The translations under genes and the position numbers were made by a program. The notes under the pieces are model-generated. The model was not told the origin of the DNA. It searched no databases and worked only from the letters and a program-made list of their open reading frames with translations. Shown here piece after piece: positions 37,623 to 46,871 of a stretch of 64,000 bases of DNA. The stretch is taken from NCBI RefSeq assembly GCF_900109745.1, contig NZ_FOAV01000001.1, positions 1 through 64,000 on the forward strand, read 5' to 3'. This stretch comes from Roseateles sp. YR242. GTDB lineage: Bacteria; Pseudomonadota; Gammaproteobacteria; Burkholderiales; Burkholderiaceae_C. Numbering within the stretch: position 1 is the stretch's first letter; every line of letters begins with the position of its first letter.

Positions 37623-38999
37623 TCAGCACACTGGCGTTGCTGGGGCGGCGTCCGCCAGGGCGGTGCCGTCTTTGTGCTCCTCGTCCTCCTGGGGTGGCAG
37701 CAGCGCTACCAAGGACTCCCGGGAGCATAAGCGCCGGTACAGATCAAACACACGAGCTTCCAGTTCCATGGGCGTACGGCAGGCTCGCGCCCCGATAAGC
37801 CGCGCCCGGAAGTTGTACATCTGCTCCCGCACCGAGGTCGACCATATGCGGCCCCGCTCATGCGGGTCGAATGAACTGCCACGCAAAATGCGGAACCAGC
37901 CCGCCAGGACTCGATAGGGGATGGCCTCCATCAGGTCGGTGAGGGTGGCGGCCTGCATGGGCCCTTGCCCCTGTACATAACCCTGGACGTGACCCTGGAC
38001 ATGCTCGTGCGCAGGCCCGTGCCAATGCCCATGCATGTAGCCCGACATCCTTCCAAGCGCCTGACTATGCATCTGTCCAGGCATCTGTCCAGACATTGGC
38101 CCCGGCGTCTCGGCCTTCATTTGGTGGTAACCCCCATGAGTGGCCACACGCCCGAGCCCGGCGTGCGGCGGCGGGTAGCCCGGACCGTGGCCGGGGCTGT
38201 AGATTCGCTGCAGCATCAGCAGGCGGATGACCAGCGCCGGATCCGTGGCGGCGACCATGGCCAGCGTGTCCCGCCCCGCGCCCTGCTCCACCAGGCGGTT
38301 GAGTTTCTGCACCACCTGCGCATCACAGCACGGGAGGGCCCGGACCGTTTCTTCCTGCGGCGGATGAACAAGCGGCCCCTGAAAAAAGTGAACGCCCAGG
38401 CGGCGTAGACGCAGATAGTCCGCCGGCTCCGTCAACCCCTGCGCAATCACCTGCAGATTGGCGCAGTGGGCACGCGCCACGAAACCCGCCCAACTGGCGG
38501 ACGGGGCCTGCGCCACCCCCAGCTTGCCGTAGGCAGCAAACGGCGCCCAGCTCCAGCGAGCCTCGTCCACACCACCCAGATCCGCCAGCGCAAACCGGTA
38601 GCCCCGGGCATGCAACTGCGCGATGCGACGGGTGACCGCCGCATCCACCACGATCTGGCCGGCCAACTGGATGACAAACTGCGGCGAACACAGGGCATCC
38701 GCCACCGGGCTGAGCAGCGCCGGCTGATCCAGCGTGACGAACAGCAGCCCACGGGAGCGGTGCCGCAGCCCGCCATCGAGCAAGGCGTGGCTGAGCGTCA
38801 TGCTCACGGCCAGGGGGCTGGGCGGCTGCCCTTCACGCGGAGCATCATCGCCCCAGCGAAAGCTCAGCTCGTGCCCCATGGGCTCCACAGCGCCATCGGC
38901 GATCGACTGGCGCGCGAAACGCACCCAACGGATGTCATTGGCCCGGAACTGGCGCGCGGGAGGAAGTTCTGGGTGGACGGATCGGACAGACTGCGACAT
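37623..38999 (-). CDS. degenerate EAL-HDOD (YuxH-like) signalling protein with Met/His-rich insert
   Basis: A 458-residue protein with an EAL-like first half and an HDOD second half. The EAL part has GHELSFRWG where active enzymes have the E-x-L motif, and most catalytic acids are lost, so it should not cleave cyclic-di-GMP. LTEPADYLRLRRLGVHFFQG shows the shared fold. The HDOD part begins near residue 215 (CCDAQVVQKLNRLVEQG) but is split by residues 269-350, a low-complexity insert with 11 His and 7 Met in short Met-x-Gly/Gln-Gly repeats. The HDOD core then resumes (LTDLMEAIPYRVLAGWF). MSQSVRSVHP is the start. It lies just downstream of a histidine kinase gene, with 91 bp between. Confidence 0.8.
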   Translation of the reverse strand: MSQSVRSVHPELPPARQFRANDIRWVRFARQSIADGAVEPMGHELSFRWGDDAPREGQPPSPLAVSMTLSHALLDGGLRHRSRGLLFVTLDQPALLSPVADALCSPQFVIQLAGQIVVDAAVTRRIAQLHARGYRFALADLGGVDEARWSWAPFAAYGKLGVAQAPSASWAGFVARAHCANLQVIAQGLTEPADYLRLRRLGVHFFQGPLVHPPQEETVRALPCCDAQVVQKLNRLVEQGAGRDTLAMVAATDPALVIRLLMLQRIYSPGHGPGYPPPHAGLGRVATHGGYHQMKAETPGPMSGQMPGQMHSQALGRMSGYMHGHWHGPAHEHVQGHVQGYVQGQGPMQAATLTDLMEAIPYRVLAGWFRILRGSSFDPHERGRIWSTSVREQMYNFRARLIGARACRTPMELEARVFDLYRRLCSRESLVALLPPQEDEEHKDGTALADAAPATPVC

Positions 39000-39090
39000 C
39001 AACAAGCTCCACCTGCGGATAGGCAGGCTTTTCAGCGGAAAAGCAATGGGAGAGACAGTATTGACGAGGCACCCTGCTAAGCGCGATGGC

Positions 39091-41157
39091 TCAACTCTGT
39101 GCGCAGAGGGCCGCGTCCGACTGGGACCGGTGGGCACCCTCACGTATTTCATGGACAGGACCCAAGGGCAGCCGCAGTTGGGTGCGAGCCCCTGCAGGGG
39201 TCAGCGTGAACTCGAAGACCCCGCCCATCTGGTGCGCACGCTCCCGCATGCCACCGAGCCCACGACCGCCTGAGAGCGCAGACGATGCGCCTGGCGCCGT
39301 CGAGGCGGGCAAGCCCTCTCGGCCATCCCCGCCGCCCCGGCCGCCCCGACCGTTATCCTCGATGTCCAGGCACAACACGTCCAAGTCATCCAGCCGCAGG
39401 CCGATCCGGATCCGGCTGGCCTCGGCATATTTCACCGTGTTGGCCACCGTCTCTTCGGCGATACGCCGGACAGAACGGGAGAGGTCCCCCAGCAGCACCA
39501 CCTCCCGCCCTTCCGGCATGTCGATCTCGACGCTGAAGCTGTCGCTGCTCAAGGCCTCATCGAGGCTGGTGGCATAGCCGAACAGCACATCCTGAATGGT
39601 GCGCTCCTCCACCGGGGTGGTGGCGGAGATGATCTCCCGGATGTCCTTGAGGGCATCCAGCAGGCTGATTTCGAGCTGCCCATGGTTGATGTCCCGGTCG
39701 CGCACGCTGAAGAGCGTGGTGACCAGCCGGGAGCCAATCCCGTCGTGCAGTTCGCGATAGATGCGGTCTCGCTCAGACTGCGCCGCCGCTTCACTCTCCA
39801 TGTCCCGCTGGCGCTGGTAGCTGACCAGCAGCTCGCGCTCGCGATGCAACAGCGTGTCGGTGAGCACCTGGTTGGCCTGCCGGATCCGCTCCACCTGGGA
39901 CCGGATGCGTGCCAACAGGCGTTGGCCCGTCACCAGCAGAAGCAGCGGCATGGTCAGGTGGCTGAGCAGCATCGGCGCGGCCAGCAGATGGGCCAGAGTC
40001 CAGCCGGGGCCGGGCACATGCACCGGCAGCAGTTGAGCCACCACGTTGTGGTCATGCAGGGCAAAGACCTGCGTCAGGATGGTCAGCGCCAACAGCGAGA
40101 ACGCAGGCCGGCTGCGCGTGCGCACCGCATGACGCGCCAGACGCACGGTGGCGTACAGATAAAACAGCATCAGCAGCGGCATCCAGTACTGCGCCAGCCA
40201 GGCCCGCAACCCCGGGCCGGCGAACGGATACAGCACGGGCGCCGTCAGCACCGCCACCGCCAGGGCATACCGCCCATGCCGGGGCATGCGTTCACCAATG
40301 AACGCAAACACAAAAAGCGTCAGCAGGCCCACGACCGCACCCAGACAGACGTACTGCGCCCAGGTCCATAGCTTGAGCAACCCGGCAGGCACGTAGGGCA
40401 GCAACACCAGCCAGAACAGCAGCGCCCAGACGGTGGTGAGGGCGCCGGCGCGGGCAAAGACCTTGCCTTCCTCCCGGTTCACGATACCTGCACCCATCAG
40501 AAAGAGCCCGGCGAGCAGGCACAGCAGGTTGGAGGCATTGGCCAGGGAAGACCCAATGAAGTTACTCAGTTCGAACACCAGATTCGTGCTGCCGATGCCA
40601 CCGATGTACAGCGGTGGCAGCAGGGTGCGCGGGTCATGGCTGGAGAGCTCGAAGGTGAGGAGGTTGGGCTTGTCATGCCGCAGCAGGCGGCGCGCCAGCG
40701 GCGCCACCAGCGGCCGGTGCCATTTGTAGCGCGCAGTCTCGCTGGAACGCGGCAACCCGGCGATCCAGACACCGTTGAGGTAGATGTCCATGCCGTCGAG
40801 TGCCTGACTCACCAGCAGCGCCTTCCCGGGCGGGATGTGCTCGCCCGGCGCGGGAACCTCGGGCACCGTCAGATAGCGGTCGATCGGGATGGAGAAGCGA
40901 ACACGGCGCAGACCCGTATCCACCTCGGTATCCAGTTGCGCGGGGAGTTCCATGTGCGGCCTGGAAAGCAGCAAGCGATCCGAGGCCTGATCCACCACCC
41001 TGACATCCACCGCCTGCGTCACCTCCGTGAGATCGTGCACCAGTTGGCTGGTACAGGCGAAGGGCAATACCAGCAGGGCCAGCGAGATCCACCACAACGG
41101 ACGGAACCGCCTCAGCCCACGGGCTGAAGGGAGGATGGAGCGCAGGACCTCACTCAT
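39091..41157 (-). CDS. membrane sensor histidine kinase, 7TM-DISM type with HisKA_3 domain
   Basis: A 688-residue sensor. One N-terminal helix (about 17-37) leads to a periplasmic domain of about 155 residues resembling 7TMR-DISM extracellular domains, then seven membrane helices up to about residue 413 and a coiled coil. The NarL-type kinase core has the phosphorylated His at about 471 (ERDRIYRELHDGIG), an N-box (AEETVANTVKYA) and a G-box (DNGRGGRGG with GGRGLGGMRERA). A Ser/Gly/Ala-rich linker splits the two glycine motifs. MSEVLRSI is the start, overlapping the response regulator by 8 bp (ATGAGTGA), so the pair is coupled. The signal is probably a periplasmic small molecule. Confidence 0.88.
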   Translation of the reverse strand: MSEVLRSILPSARGLRRFRPLWWISLALLVLPFACTSQLVHDLTEVTQAVDVRVVDQASDRLLLSRPHMELPAQLDTEVDTGLRRVRFSIPIDRYLTVPEVPAPGEHIPPGKALLVSQALDGMDIYLNGVWIAGLPRSSETARYKWHRPLVAPLARRLLRHDKPNLLTFELSSHDPRTLLPPLYIGGIGSTNLVFELSNFIGSSLANASNLLCLLAGLFLMGAGIVNREEGKVFARAGALTTVWALLFWLVLLPYVPAGLLKLWTWAQYVCLGAVVGLLTLFVFAFIGERMPRHGRYALAVAVLTAPVLYPFAGPGLRAWLAQYWMPLLMLFYLYATVRLARHAVRTRSRPAFSLLALTILTQVFALHDHNVVAQLLPVHVPGPGWTLAHLLAAPMLLSHLTMPLLLLVTGQRLLARIRSQVERIRQANQVLTDTLLHRERELLVSYQRQRDMESEAAAQSERDRIYRELHDGIGSRLVTTLFSVRDRDINHGQLEISLLDALKDIREIISATTPVEERTIQDVLFGYATSLDEALSSDSFSVEIDMPEGREVVLLGDLSRSVRRIAEETVANTVKYAEASRIRIGLRLDDLDVLCLDIEDNGRGGRGGGDGREGLPASTAPGASSALSGGRGLGGMRERAHQMGGVFEFTLTPAGARTQLRLPLGPVHEIREGAHRSQSDAALCAQS

Positions 41158-41818
41158 CGACCAGGCCAAGCGTCCGCGCCACATTGGCGGCACGGGCGCG
41201 CGAATTGACGCCCAACTTGCGGTAGATGGACCGCAGATGCTGGTTCACGGTGTGCGGGGAGATCGCCAGCCGGCGACCAATCTCGACGATGGGCAGCCCC
41301 TCCACCAGCAGGCGCAGCACCTCCCATTCACGCTCGCCCATGCCGAGGTCATGCAGCACCTTCTGGCGATCCACCTGCGGGCGGACGTTGTTCTCCAGCG
41401 CCTGCACCCGCTCCACGATCATCTGGGAGACGGCCGGGCTCAACGGCGCCTGGCCGTTGTGGGCACAGACCAGCTTCTCCACCAGCGCGGGATGGATTTC
41501 GTCCTTGAGCAGGTAGCCGCAGGCGCCGGCCCGAAGGCTGCGCATCACATGCTTGGTGTCCGCGAAGGTGCTGACCACCACGCTGCGCGCCTCGCGGCAT
41601 TTCTCGGCGATAAGGCGGATCAGGTCCACGCCATCCACATCCGGCAGGCCGAGATCCACCACATACAGGTCGGCCCGGTTGGCCAGGATGGCCGCTACCG
41701 CTTCGGTACGGTTCTTTCCGACCGCCACCACCTCGCACAGGGTGCTGGAGGAGATGACGTCGATCAAGCGTTTCAGGATCATGGGGTCGTCTTCGATGAT
41801 GGCCACTGCGATGCTCAT
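41150..41818 (-). CDS. response regulator, NarL/FixJ type
   Basis: Partner of the following kinase. The 222-residue protein has a receiver domain with acidic pocket (IIEDDP) and phospho-acceptor Asp55 (LYVVDLGLPDVDG), the switch Ser/Thr in VVVSTFAD and the Lys in YLLKDE. A LuxR-type helix-turn-helix (SPHTVNQHLRSIYRKLGVNS) is at the C-terminus. The start is MSIAVAIIEDD; an upstream frame extension is not receiver-like. First gene of the RR-HK unit. Targets are unknown, and no clear inverted repeat was found in front of it. Confidence 0.92.
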   Translation of the reverse strand: MSIAVAIIEDDPMILKRLIDVISSSTLCEVVAVGKNRTEAVAAILANRADLYVVDLGLPDVDGVDLIRLIAEKCREARSVVVSTFADTKHVMRSLRAGACGYLLKDEIHPALVEKLVCAHNGQAPLSPAVSQMIVERVQALENNVRPQVDRQKVLHDLGMGEREWEVLRLLVEGLPIVEIGRRLAISPHTVNQHLRSIYRKLGVNSRARAANVARTLGLVDE

Positions 41819-41951
41819 GCTGGTTTTCCTTTGACTCGTCCTTGTCGGCCCGCCAAGCGAGCGCGAACCAGTGTGTCGGCCACAGGAAAACGAACAACTG
41901 CCCAAGCATGCAGACCCACAAGGGCAGTCGATCGCTCGGTAGCAAGGGGTT

Positions 41952-41969
41952 GGGGGCGGTGACGCCCCC
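41952..41969 (-). terminator. stable GC hairpin after the small membrane gene
   Basis: Seven-bp arms GGGGGCG/CGCCCCC enclose GTGA. On the minus strand it follows the stop of the 70-residue membrane protein and is not T-tailed. It may be a terminator or a stem that separates that gene from the response regulator. Confidence 0.4.
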
Positions 41970-41973
41970 TGTA

Positions 41974-42186
41974 TCAGTCAGGCTCCTCCTTGGAATCGAT
42001 AGATTCCCACCAGAAGGACAACCAAACAAACAGCACCACGACGAACAGCAGGCCACCTCCTGACAAAAGCAGGTAGCCGATCGGCGTTAGCGCATGGATG
42101 GCAGGCACATCCGATAGCTCACCCAGCACAGCACAGGCGCAGCCCGCCAAACCCAGTTCAACAGAAGCAGTCAACAACGTTTTCAT
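41974..42186 (-). CDS. small two-helix membrane protein, hypothetical
   Basis: A 70-residue protein with two hydrophobic segments (about 6-22 and 34-56, the latter SGGGLLFVVVLFVWLSFWW) and an acidic tail ending SKEEPD. Not recognised. An in-frame TTG three codons earlier is an alternative start. It lies 155 bp upstream of the two-component operon on the same strand, so it may share its control, but that is only position. Confidence 0.45.
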   Translation of the reverse strand: MKTLLTASVELGLAGCACAVLGELSDVPAIHALTPIGYLLLSGGGLLFVVVLFVWLSFWWESIDSKEEPD

Positions 42187-42508
42187 CACGCTCAATCACG
42201 CAAGGCCTTGACCCCGCAAAGGAAACACTCTACCGGTCGAATTGATAAAAATGCTAGAAGCGATGATTTGCTTCCCTGCGATTTGTCAGTTGACGCACTG
42301 AGTGGAGGAAGCGTGGGGAAATCGACCCCGATCGAGCGATAGAGATGAGGTGACACCCTCGGAATTTGTCGAAGACCACCTGTTGGGGCCAACAGTCATG
42401 AGTTGAATGCCGCGGTTCGCGCAGTGGACGCAGAAACACCGCAGAAACACCGCCTTCGCAGACAATCTCGCCGCATTCCGCCCGTGCGCCCCACCCTGCC
42501 CTGGATTG
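42187..42508. other. 322-bp divergent intergenic region
   Basis: Separates the small membrane gene from the PBP7-like gene. It has an AT-rich core around 42240-42275 (GAATTGATAAAAATGC), where promoters would be expected. I see no clear -10 match, no repeat and no gene. Confidence 0.5.
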
Positions 42509-43597
42509 ATGATGTTTTGCGCTTTCCATTCCCGTCGAACACTGGCCGTGGCGATTGCCGCGGCCCTTGGCGCGGTGATGCTCACCGGTGTCACGGTGTT
42601 TGCTCATGACGGCGCCTCTCGCCCGCCACCACCGCCAGCCCTGCCCGTGGCACAGGTCGCCTCCGCCAGCACGCCGCTGACGCCTGTTGAACGACCTGTC
42701 GCAATGGCTGCCGCGCGGCCAGAGGCTGCTGCGCGAGCCATGCGAGCCACAGCGGACACAGCGGACACGGCGGCGGTCCTTCAACCGGCCATCGACCGGT
42801 CTGCACCGGCTTTCACCAACGAGACCCTGGTCAGGCTGCCGGTCAACGCCCGCCACATGATGGTGGTGGACGACACCGGGCACGTGCTGATGGCCAAGGA
42901 CGCCGACGCGGTGGTGCCGATCGCCTCCCTTACCAAGCTGATGACCGCCATGGTGGTGCTGGATGCGCATCAGGCGCCGGAGGATGAACTGCGCATCGAG
43001 GACGAAGATGTGGACCACCTCAAACACAGCGCCTCCCGTGTGGCCGTGGGAGCCCGGCTGACCCGTGCAGCCGCTCTGGAAATGGCCTTGATGGCCTCGG
43101 AGAACCGGGCGGCTTCGGTGCTGGCACGGCACTATCCCGGCGGGTTGCCCGCCTTCGAGTCCGCCATGCAGGCCAAGATCCGCGCCCTGGGGCTCACCCA
43201 CACCACCTTGAATGACCCGACCGGGCTTTCGCCGGAAAACCTGTCCACGGCGGCAGAAGTGGCGCGCATCGCGATGGCCGCCTCGCGTTATCCGGAGATC
43301 ACCCGCATCACCAGCGGCAAGTCAGCCCGTGTGGCCGTCAACGGACGCCCGCGGGAACTGCACAACACCAACCATCTTGTGGGCGGCAAGGGCTGGGACA
43401 TCCGTCTGTCCAAGACCGGATTCACCAATGAAGCGGGGCGTTGCCTGGCCATGCGCATGAAAAACGGCAGCCAGACGCTGACGGTGGTGCTGCTGGACAC
43501 CGACGGCTCGGCGCAGCGCCTGCGGGACGCCGCCCTGATCCGCCGTTCCCTGGCGGGTGAGCCCCGGCACATCGGCCGCAAGCTCAAGCTCAGCTGA
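42509..43597 (+). CDS. pbpG: D-alanyl-D-alanine endopeptidase (PBP7 / peptidase S11 family)
   Basis: Periplasmic low-molecular-weight penicillin-binding protein that trims peptidoglycan cross-links. From the first of two adjacent ATGs it has 362 residues, with a signal segment (RRTLAVAIAAALGAVMLTGV), an Ala/Pro-rich linker of about 80 residues, and the three S11 motifs: SLTK with catalytic Ser at about 140, SEN at about 197 and KTG at about 302. No C-terminal amphipathic anchor is visible, which fits PBP7 better than the DacA carboxypeptidases. The next genes on the same strand encode envelope proteins. Confidence 0.88.
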   Translation: MMFCAFHSRRTLAVAIAAALGAVMLTGVTVFAHDGASRPPPPPALPVAQVASASTPLTPVERPVAMAAARPEAAARAMRATADTADTAAVLQPAIDRSAPAFTNETLVRLPVNARHMMVVDDTGHVLMAKDADAVVPIASLTKLMTAMVVLDAHQAPEDELRIEDEDVDHLKHSASRVAVGARLTRAAALEMALMASENRAASVLARHYPGGLPAFESAMQAKIRALGLTHTTLNDPTGLSPENLSTAAEVARIAMAASRYPEITRITSGKSARVAVNGRPRELHNTNHLVGGKGWDIRLSKTGFTNEAGRCLAMRMKNGSQTLTVVLLDTDGSAQRLRDAALIRRSLAGEPRHIGRKLKLS

Positions 43598-43724
43598 ACG
43601 GACGCTGAAGCCGGACTGTAATGTTGGCTACCAGCTGCATGGAGTGTGACTCAAGGTAAGCAGGCTTGTAACAAAGTGGGGTGGCTTCTAGCATCACAGC
43701 CTCTCCTTCTTGAATGCCGCATCT

Positions 43725-44135
43725 ATGAGCCGCACTACTTCCCGCCTTTCCCGCGTCATCGCGTCGTCGCTGATCGTTTCGTGCTCGCTCATGGCTGTTC
43801 CGATGCACGCATCGGCCCAGATCGTGCCGACCGACGCGCTGGTTCAGCCCGCCACGGCCGGCGCCGCTGCGGACAGCCGCGCCCGTGTGAACGCCTTCTT
43901 CGCCCGTGGCGATGTGCGCCAGGCCATGATGAACGAAGGTGTGGACGCTGCCAGCGCGCAGGCCCGCGTGGACGCCATGTCGGACGACGAAATCCGCGCC
44001 CTGGACGGCCGTATCGCCAAGGCCCCGGCCGGTGGTGAAGTGCTGGGCATCATCTTCACCGTGTTCGTGATCCTGCTGATCACCGACATCCTCGGGTTCA
44101 CGAAGGTCTTCCCCTTCACCCGCTCGATCCGCTGA
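43725..44135 (+). CDS. PA2779 family protein
   Basis: A 136-residue exported protein of unknown function. A signal peptide ends at about residue 31 (VPMHASAQ). A helical acidic domain follows (DSRARVNAFFARGDVRQAMM and VDAASAQARVDAMSDDEI), then a Pro-Ala-Gly-Gly at 101-104 and a single membrane helix (GIIFTVFVILLITDIL) with the ending FPFTRSIR. The family is named after Pseudomonas PA2779 and is typically followed by a PA2778-type cysteine peptidase, as here (67 bp apart). The double glycine just before the helix could be a cleavage site for that peptidase; this is inference. Confidence 0.85.
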   Translation: MSRTTSRLSRVIASSLIVSCSLMAVPMHASAQIVPTDALVQPATAGAAADSRARVNAFFARGDVRQAMMNEGVDAASAQARVDAMSDDEIRALDGRIAKAPAGGEVLGIIFTVFVILLITDILGFTKVFPFTRSIR

Positions 44136-44202
44136 GCAACCTGCATCAGCCCGTGATTGAACGGGTTTGACCCGTTCAATCACCTTCCCAGAAGTCCCAC
44201 GA

Positions 44203-45156
44203 ATGCGTCGTCTGCTGCTCAAGGCTGCCCTGGGTGGCGCCATCGTTTCCCCGCTTTTGCTGGCCGGCTGTGCCAGCACACCGCCGCAGTTGAGCGCGCT
44301 GGAGTCGCAATGGCCCCCGCATCTGCCGGCACGGGTGGACCTGTCGTCCTCCACCCCCTTCATCGCACAGGAAGACTACGAATGCGGGCCCGCTGCGCTG
44401 GCCATGCTGCTGCAAAGCAGCGGCAAGCGCATCAACGTACAGACCCTGAAACCGCAGGTTTTCCTGCCTGGCCGCCAAGGCTCGCTGCAGACCGAGATGC
44501 TGGTCGCCACACGCCGCCAAGGCCTGCCGGCCTACCCGCTGCCGCCTCGTCTGGATGCACTGCTGGCCGAGCTGGCCGCCGGGCACCCGGTGGTGGTGTT
44601 CCAGAACCTGTCGCTGGAGATCTACCCGGTCTGGCATTACGCCGTGGCCGTGGGCTACGACCGCGAACGCCGCACCCTGCTGCTGCACAGCGGCAAGACA
44701 CGGCGCCAGGAAGTCGAACTGTCCGTGTTCGAACGGACCTGGGCCCGGGGTGACTACTGGGCCATGACCACCCTGCCGCTGGACCAGGTGCCCGCCTCCC
44801 TGGACGGCGCCCAGACCGGCGCCGCCCTCAGCGCGCTGGAACGGCTGAACTCGCCCGCTGCCCGTCAGGGCTACGCCACCGCCCTCACCCGCTGGCCGGG
44901 TGAACCGCTGCTGCTGATGGGTGCCGGCAATACCGCCTACACCGCTGGCGACAAGGCGGCGGCCGCCAAGTACTACGGCCGCCTCACCGACGTGCGCCCC
45001 GACATCGCCGACGGCTGGAACAACCTGGCCCAGGTGATGCTGGACCAGGGCTACCGCTACAAGGCCTCGCTGGCCATCCAGCGCGCCGTGGACCTGGGAG
45101 GGCCGCGCGTGGACCAGTACAAGTCGCTGCAAAAGCGAATCACCGCCGGCATGTAA
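44203..45156 (+). CDS. PA2778 family cysteine peptidase (C39-like) lipoprotein with TPR
   Basis: A 317-residue lipoprotein (lipobox LLAGC, Cys23) facing the periplasm. The C39-like domain has the Q-x4-ECGPAALAML motif with nucleophile Cys61 and a catalytic His at about 145 (PVWHYAVAVGYD). Residues about 235-305 form TPR-like helices (GNTAYTAGDKAAAAKYYGRL, then NLAQVMLDQG). C39 enzymes cleave after double glycine, usually in peptide leaders within ABC exporters; this one has no ABC module. Its upstream neighbour has a Gly-Gly at 103-104. The start MRRLLLKAAL gives a clean signal; an in-frame ATG 36 bases earlier is unlikely. Confidence 0.87.
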   Translation: MRRLLLKAALGGAIVSPLLLAGCASTPPQLSALESQWPPHLPARVDLSSSTPFIAQEDYECGPAALAMLLQSSGKRINVQTLKPQVFLPGRQGSLQTEMLVATRRQGLPAYPLPPRLDALLAELAAGHPVVVFQNLSLEIYPVWHYAVAVGYDRERRTLLLHSGKTRRQEVELSVFERTWARGDYWAMTTLPLDQVPASLDGAQTGAALSALERLNSPAARQGYATALTRWPGEPLLLMGAGNTAYTAGDKAAAAKYYGRLTDVRPDIADGWNNLAQVMLDQGYRYKASLAIQRAVDLGGPRVDQYKSLQKRITAGM

Positions 45157-45272
45157 AGCGTGGCGTAGGGGGGGGTGAGGGGGGAACGTCACCCTGCCGC
45201 AACAGCCGCAAGGCTGGCCTGGCCTCACCGGCCGTCCCGGTGGCGCACCGCGTGATAGCCTCGCGCCCCATC

Positions 45273-46871
45273 ATGCTTCACGAGAACGCCGCAACCGCGT
45301 CAACGCCGCTGGACGACGCCGAGGACACCGCCTCCCGGGCTTCCCTGCCCGAGGTTCTGCTGCTGGCCAGCGTGTTTGTCATCGCCGCCTGCGGCCTGGT
45401 GTACGAACTGGCGGCTGGCGCGCTGGCCAGCTACCTGCTGGGCGACTCCATCCTGCAGTTCTCCACCATCATCGGCAGCTACCTGTTCGCGATGGGGCTG
45501 GGCTCGTGGCTCTCCCGGTTCATCGACCGCCAACTGGTCGCGCATTTCCTGCGGCTGGAACTGCTGGTGGGCGTCATCGGCGGGCTGATGCCTGCGGCGC
45601 TGTTCACCGTGCACAGCCTGCTGCCGCCTGGCCAGGTCATGGCCTTCCGGCTGCTGCTGTATGTGCTGGTGCTGGTGGTGGGCACCCTGGTGGGGCTGGA
45701 GATTCCCTTGGTGATGCGCATCCTCAAGCGCCACTTCAAGCAGCGTTACGCCCTCAAGGAGCTGGTCTCCCAGGTGCTGACCTTTGACTACCTGGGCGCC
45801 CTGCTGGTAGCGCTGGCCTTCCCGCTGGTGCTGGTGCCGCAGCTGGGCCTGGTGCGCACGGGCCTGTTCTTCGGGTTGCTGAATGTGGCCGTAGCGGTCT
45901 GGGCGCTGTGGATCTTCCGCGCCCGGCTGCGGGCCTGGCGCTCGCATGCGGTGGCCTGCGCCGTCTCGCTGCTGGTGCTGGCACTGGCCATGGCGGGGGC
46001 GGACCGGCTCAGCACCTGGGCCGAAGACCGCTTCTATGGCGAGCAGATCCTGTTCAAGGAAAGCAGCGACTACCAACGCATCGTGGTGACCCAGGGCCAG
46101 GGGGGCACCCGGCTCTTCCTGAACGGCAACCTGCAATTTCACTCCCGCGACGAATACCGCTACCACGAGGCCCTGGTGCACCCCGCCATGGCCGCTCATG
46201 GCGCCCCGCGCCACGTGCTGGTGCTGGGCGGCGGCGACGGCATGGCTGTGCGCGAGATCCTGCGCTACCCCTCGGTGGAGCAGGTCACGCTGGTGGAACT
46301 GGACCCGCACATGACCACGCTGTTCTCCACCATGCCGCTGCTGCGCCAGCTCAACCAGGACTCGCTGCTGAGCCCCAAGCTGCGCATCGTGAATGCAGAC
46401 GCGTTCGGCTGGCTGGAACAGCATCCGACGATGTATGACGTGATCGTCATCGACTTCCCGGACCCCAGCAACTTCGCATTGGGCAAGCTGTATTCGGCCA
46501 GCTTCTACAAGCTGATCGACCTCCATCTGAACGCCAGCGGCTATGCAGTGATCCAGTCCACCTCCCCGCTGGTGGCCCCGCGCAGCTTCTGGACGGTGGT
46601 GAACACGGTGGAGGCGGCGGGCCTCACCGCCACCCCGTATCACGCCCATGTGCCGAGCTTTGGTGAATGGGGTTATGTGCTGGCCAGCCGCAGGCCGTGG
46701 GTGGCGCCACGCGCCCTGCCCCCCGGTCTGCGCTTCATCAACCTGGAGGGCCTGCCGGTGCTGATGAACTTCCCGCCGGACATGGCGAGGCCGGAGAAGC
46801 TGGAGGTGAACCGACTTTCCAACCAGGTGCTGGTGCACGAGTTCGAGCGGGAATGGGGCAAGCTGCATTGA
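45273..46871 (+). CDS. membrane-bound spermidine-synthase-like aminopropyltransferase
   Basis: A 532-residue fusion of an N-terminal membrane region (about seven helices, residues 28-245) with a C-terminal spermidine-synthase fold. The latter has the SAM-type binding loop VLVLGGGDGMAVREIL at about 316-331, the DEYRYHEAL substrate segment and the gate motif DFPDPSNFALGKLYS. Such proteins are annotated as polyamine aminopropyltransferases, but their true substrate is often unproven. The last codons overlap the TTG start of the FAD oxidoreductase (TTGA), so the two are coupled and may act on the same molecule. Confidence 0.85.
   Translation: MLHENAATASTPLDDAEDTASRASLPEVLLLASVFVIAACGLVYELAAGALASYLLGDSILQFSTIIGSYLFAMGLGSWLSRFIDRQLVAHFLRLELLVGVIGGLMPAALFTVHSLLPPGQVMAFRLLLYVLVLVVGTLVGLEIPLVMRILKRHFKQRYALKELVSQVLTFDYLGALLVALAFPLVLVPQLGLVRTGLFFGLLNVAVAVWALWIFRARLRAWRSHAVACAVSLLVLALAMAGADRLSTWAEDRFYGEQILFKESSDYQRIVVTQGQGGTRLFLNGNLQFHSRDEYRYHEALVHPAMAAHGAPRHVLVLGGGDGMAVREILRYPSVEQVTLVELDPHMTTLFSTMPLLRQLNQDSLLSPKLRIVNADAFGWLEQHPTMYDVIVIDFPDPSNFALGKLYSASFYKLIDLHLNASGYAVIQSTSPLVAPRSFWTVVNTVEAAGLTATPYHAHVPSFGEWGYVLASRRPWVAPRALPPGLRFINLEGLPVLMNFPPDMARPEKLEVNRLSNQVLVHEFEREWGKLH

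Noticed and set aside
42254-43201. A 315-residue minus-strand frame opposite the PBP7 gene.
   Set aside because: The plus strand encodes a complete S11 peptidase with all three motifs; the opposite frame has His/Gly/Arg-rich shadow composition.
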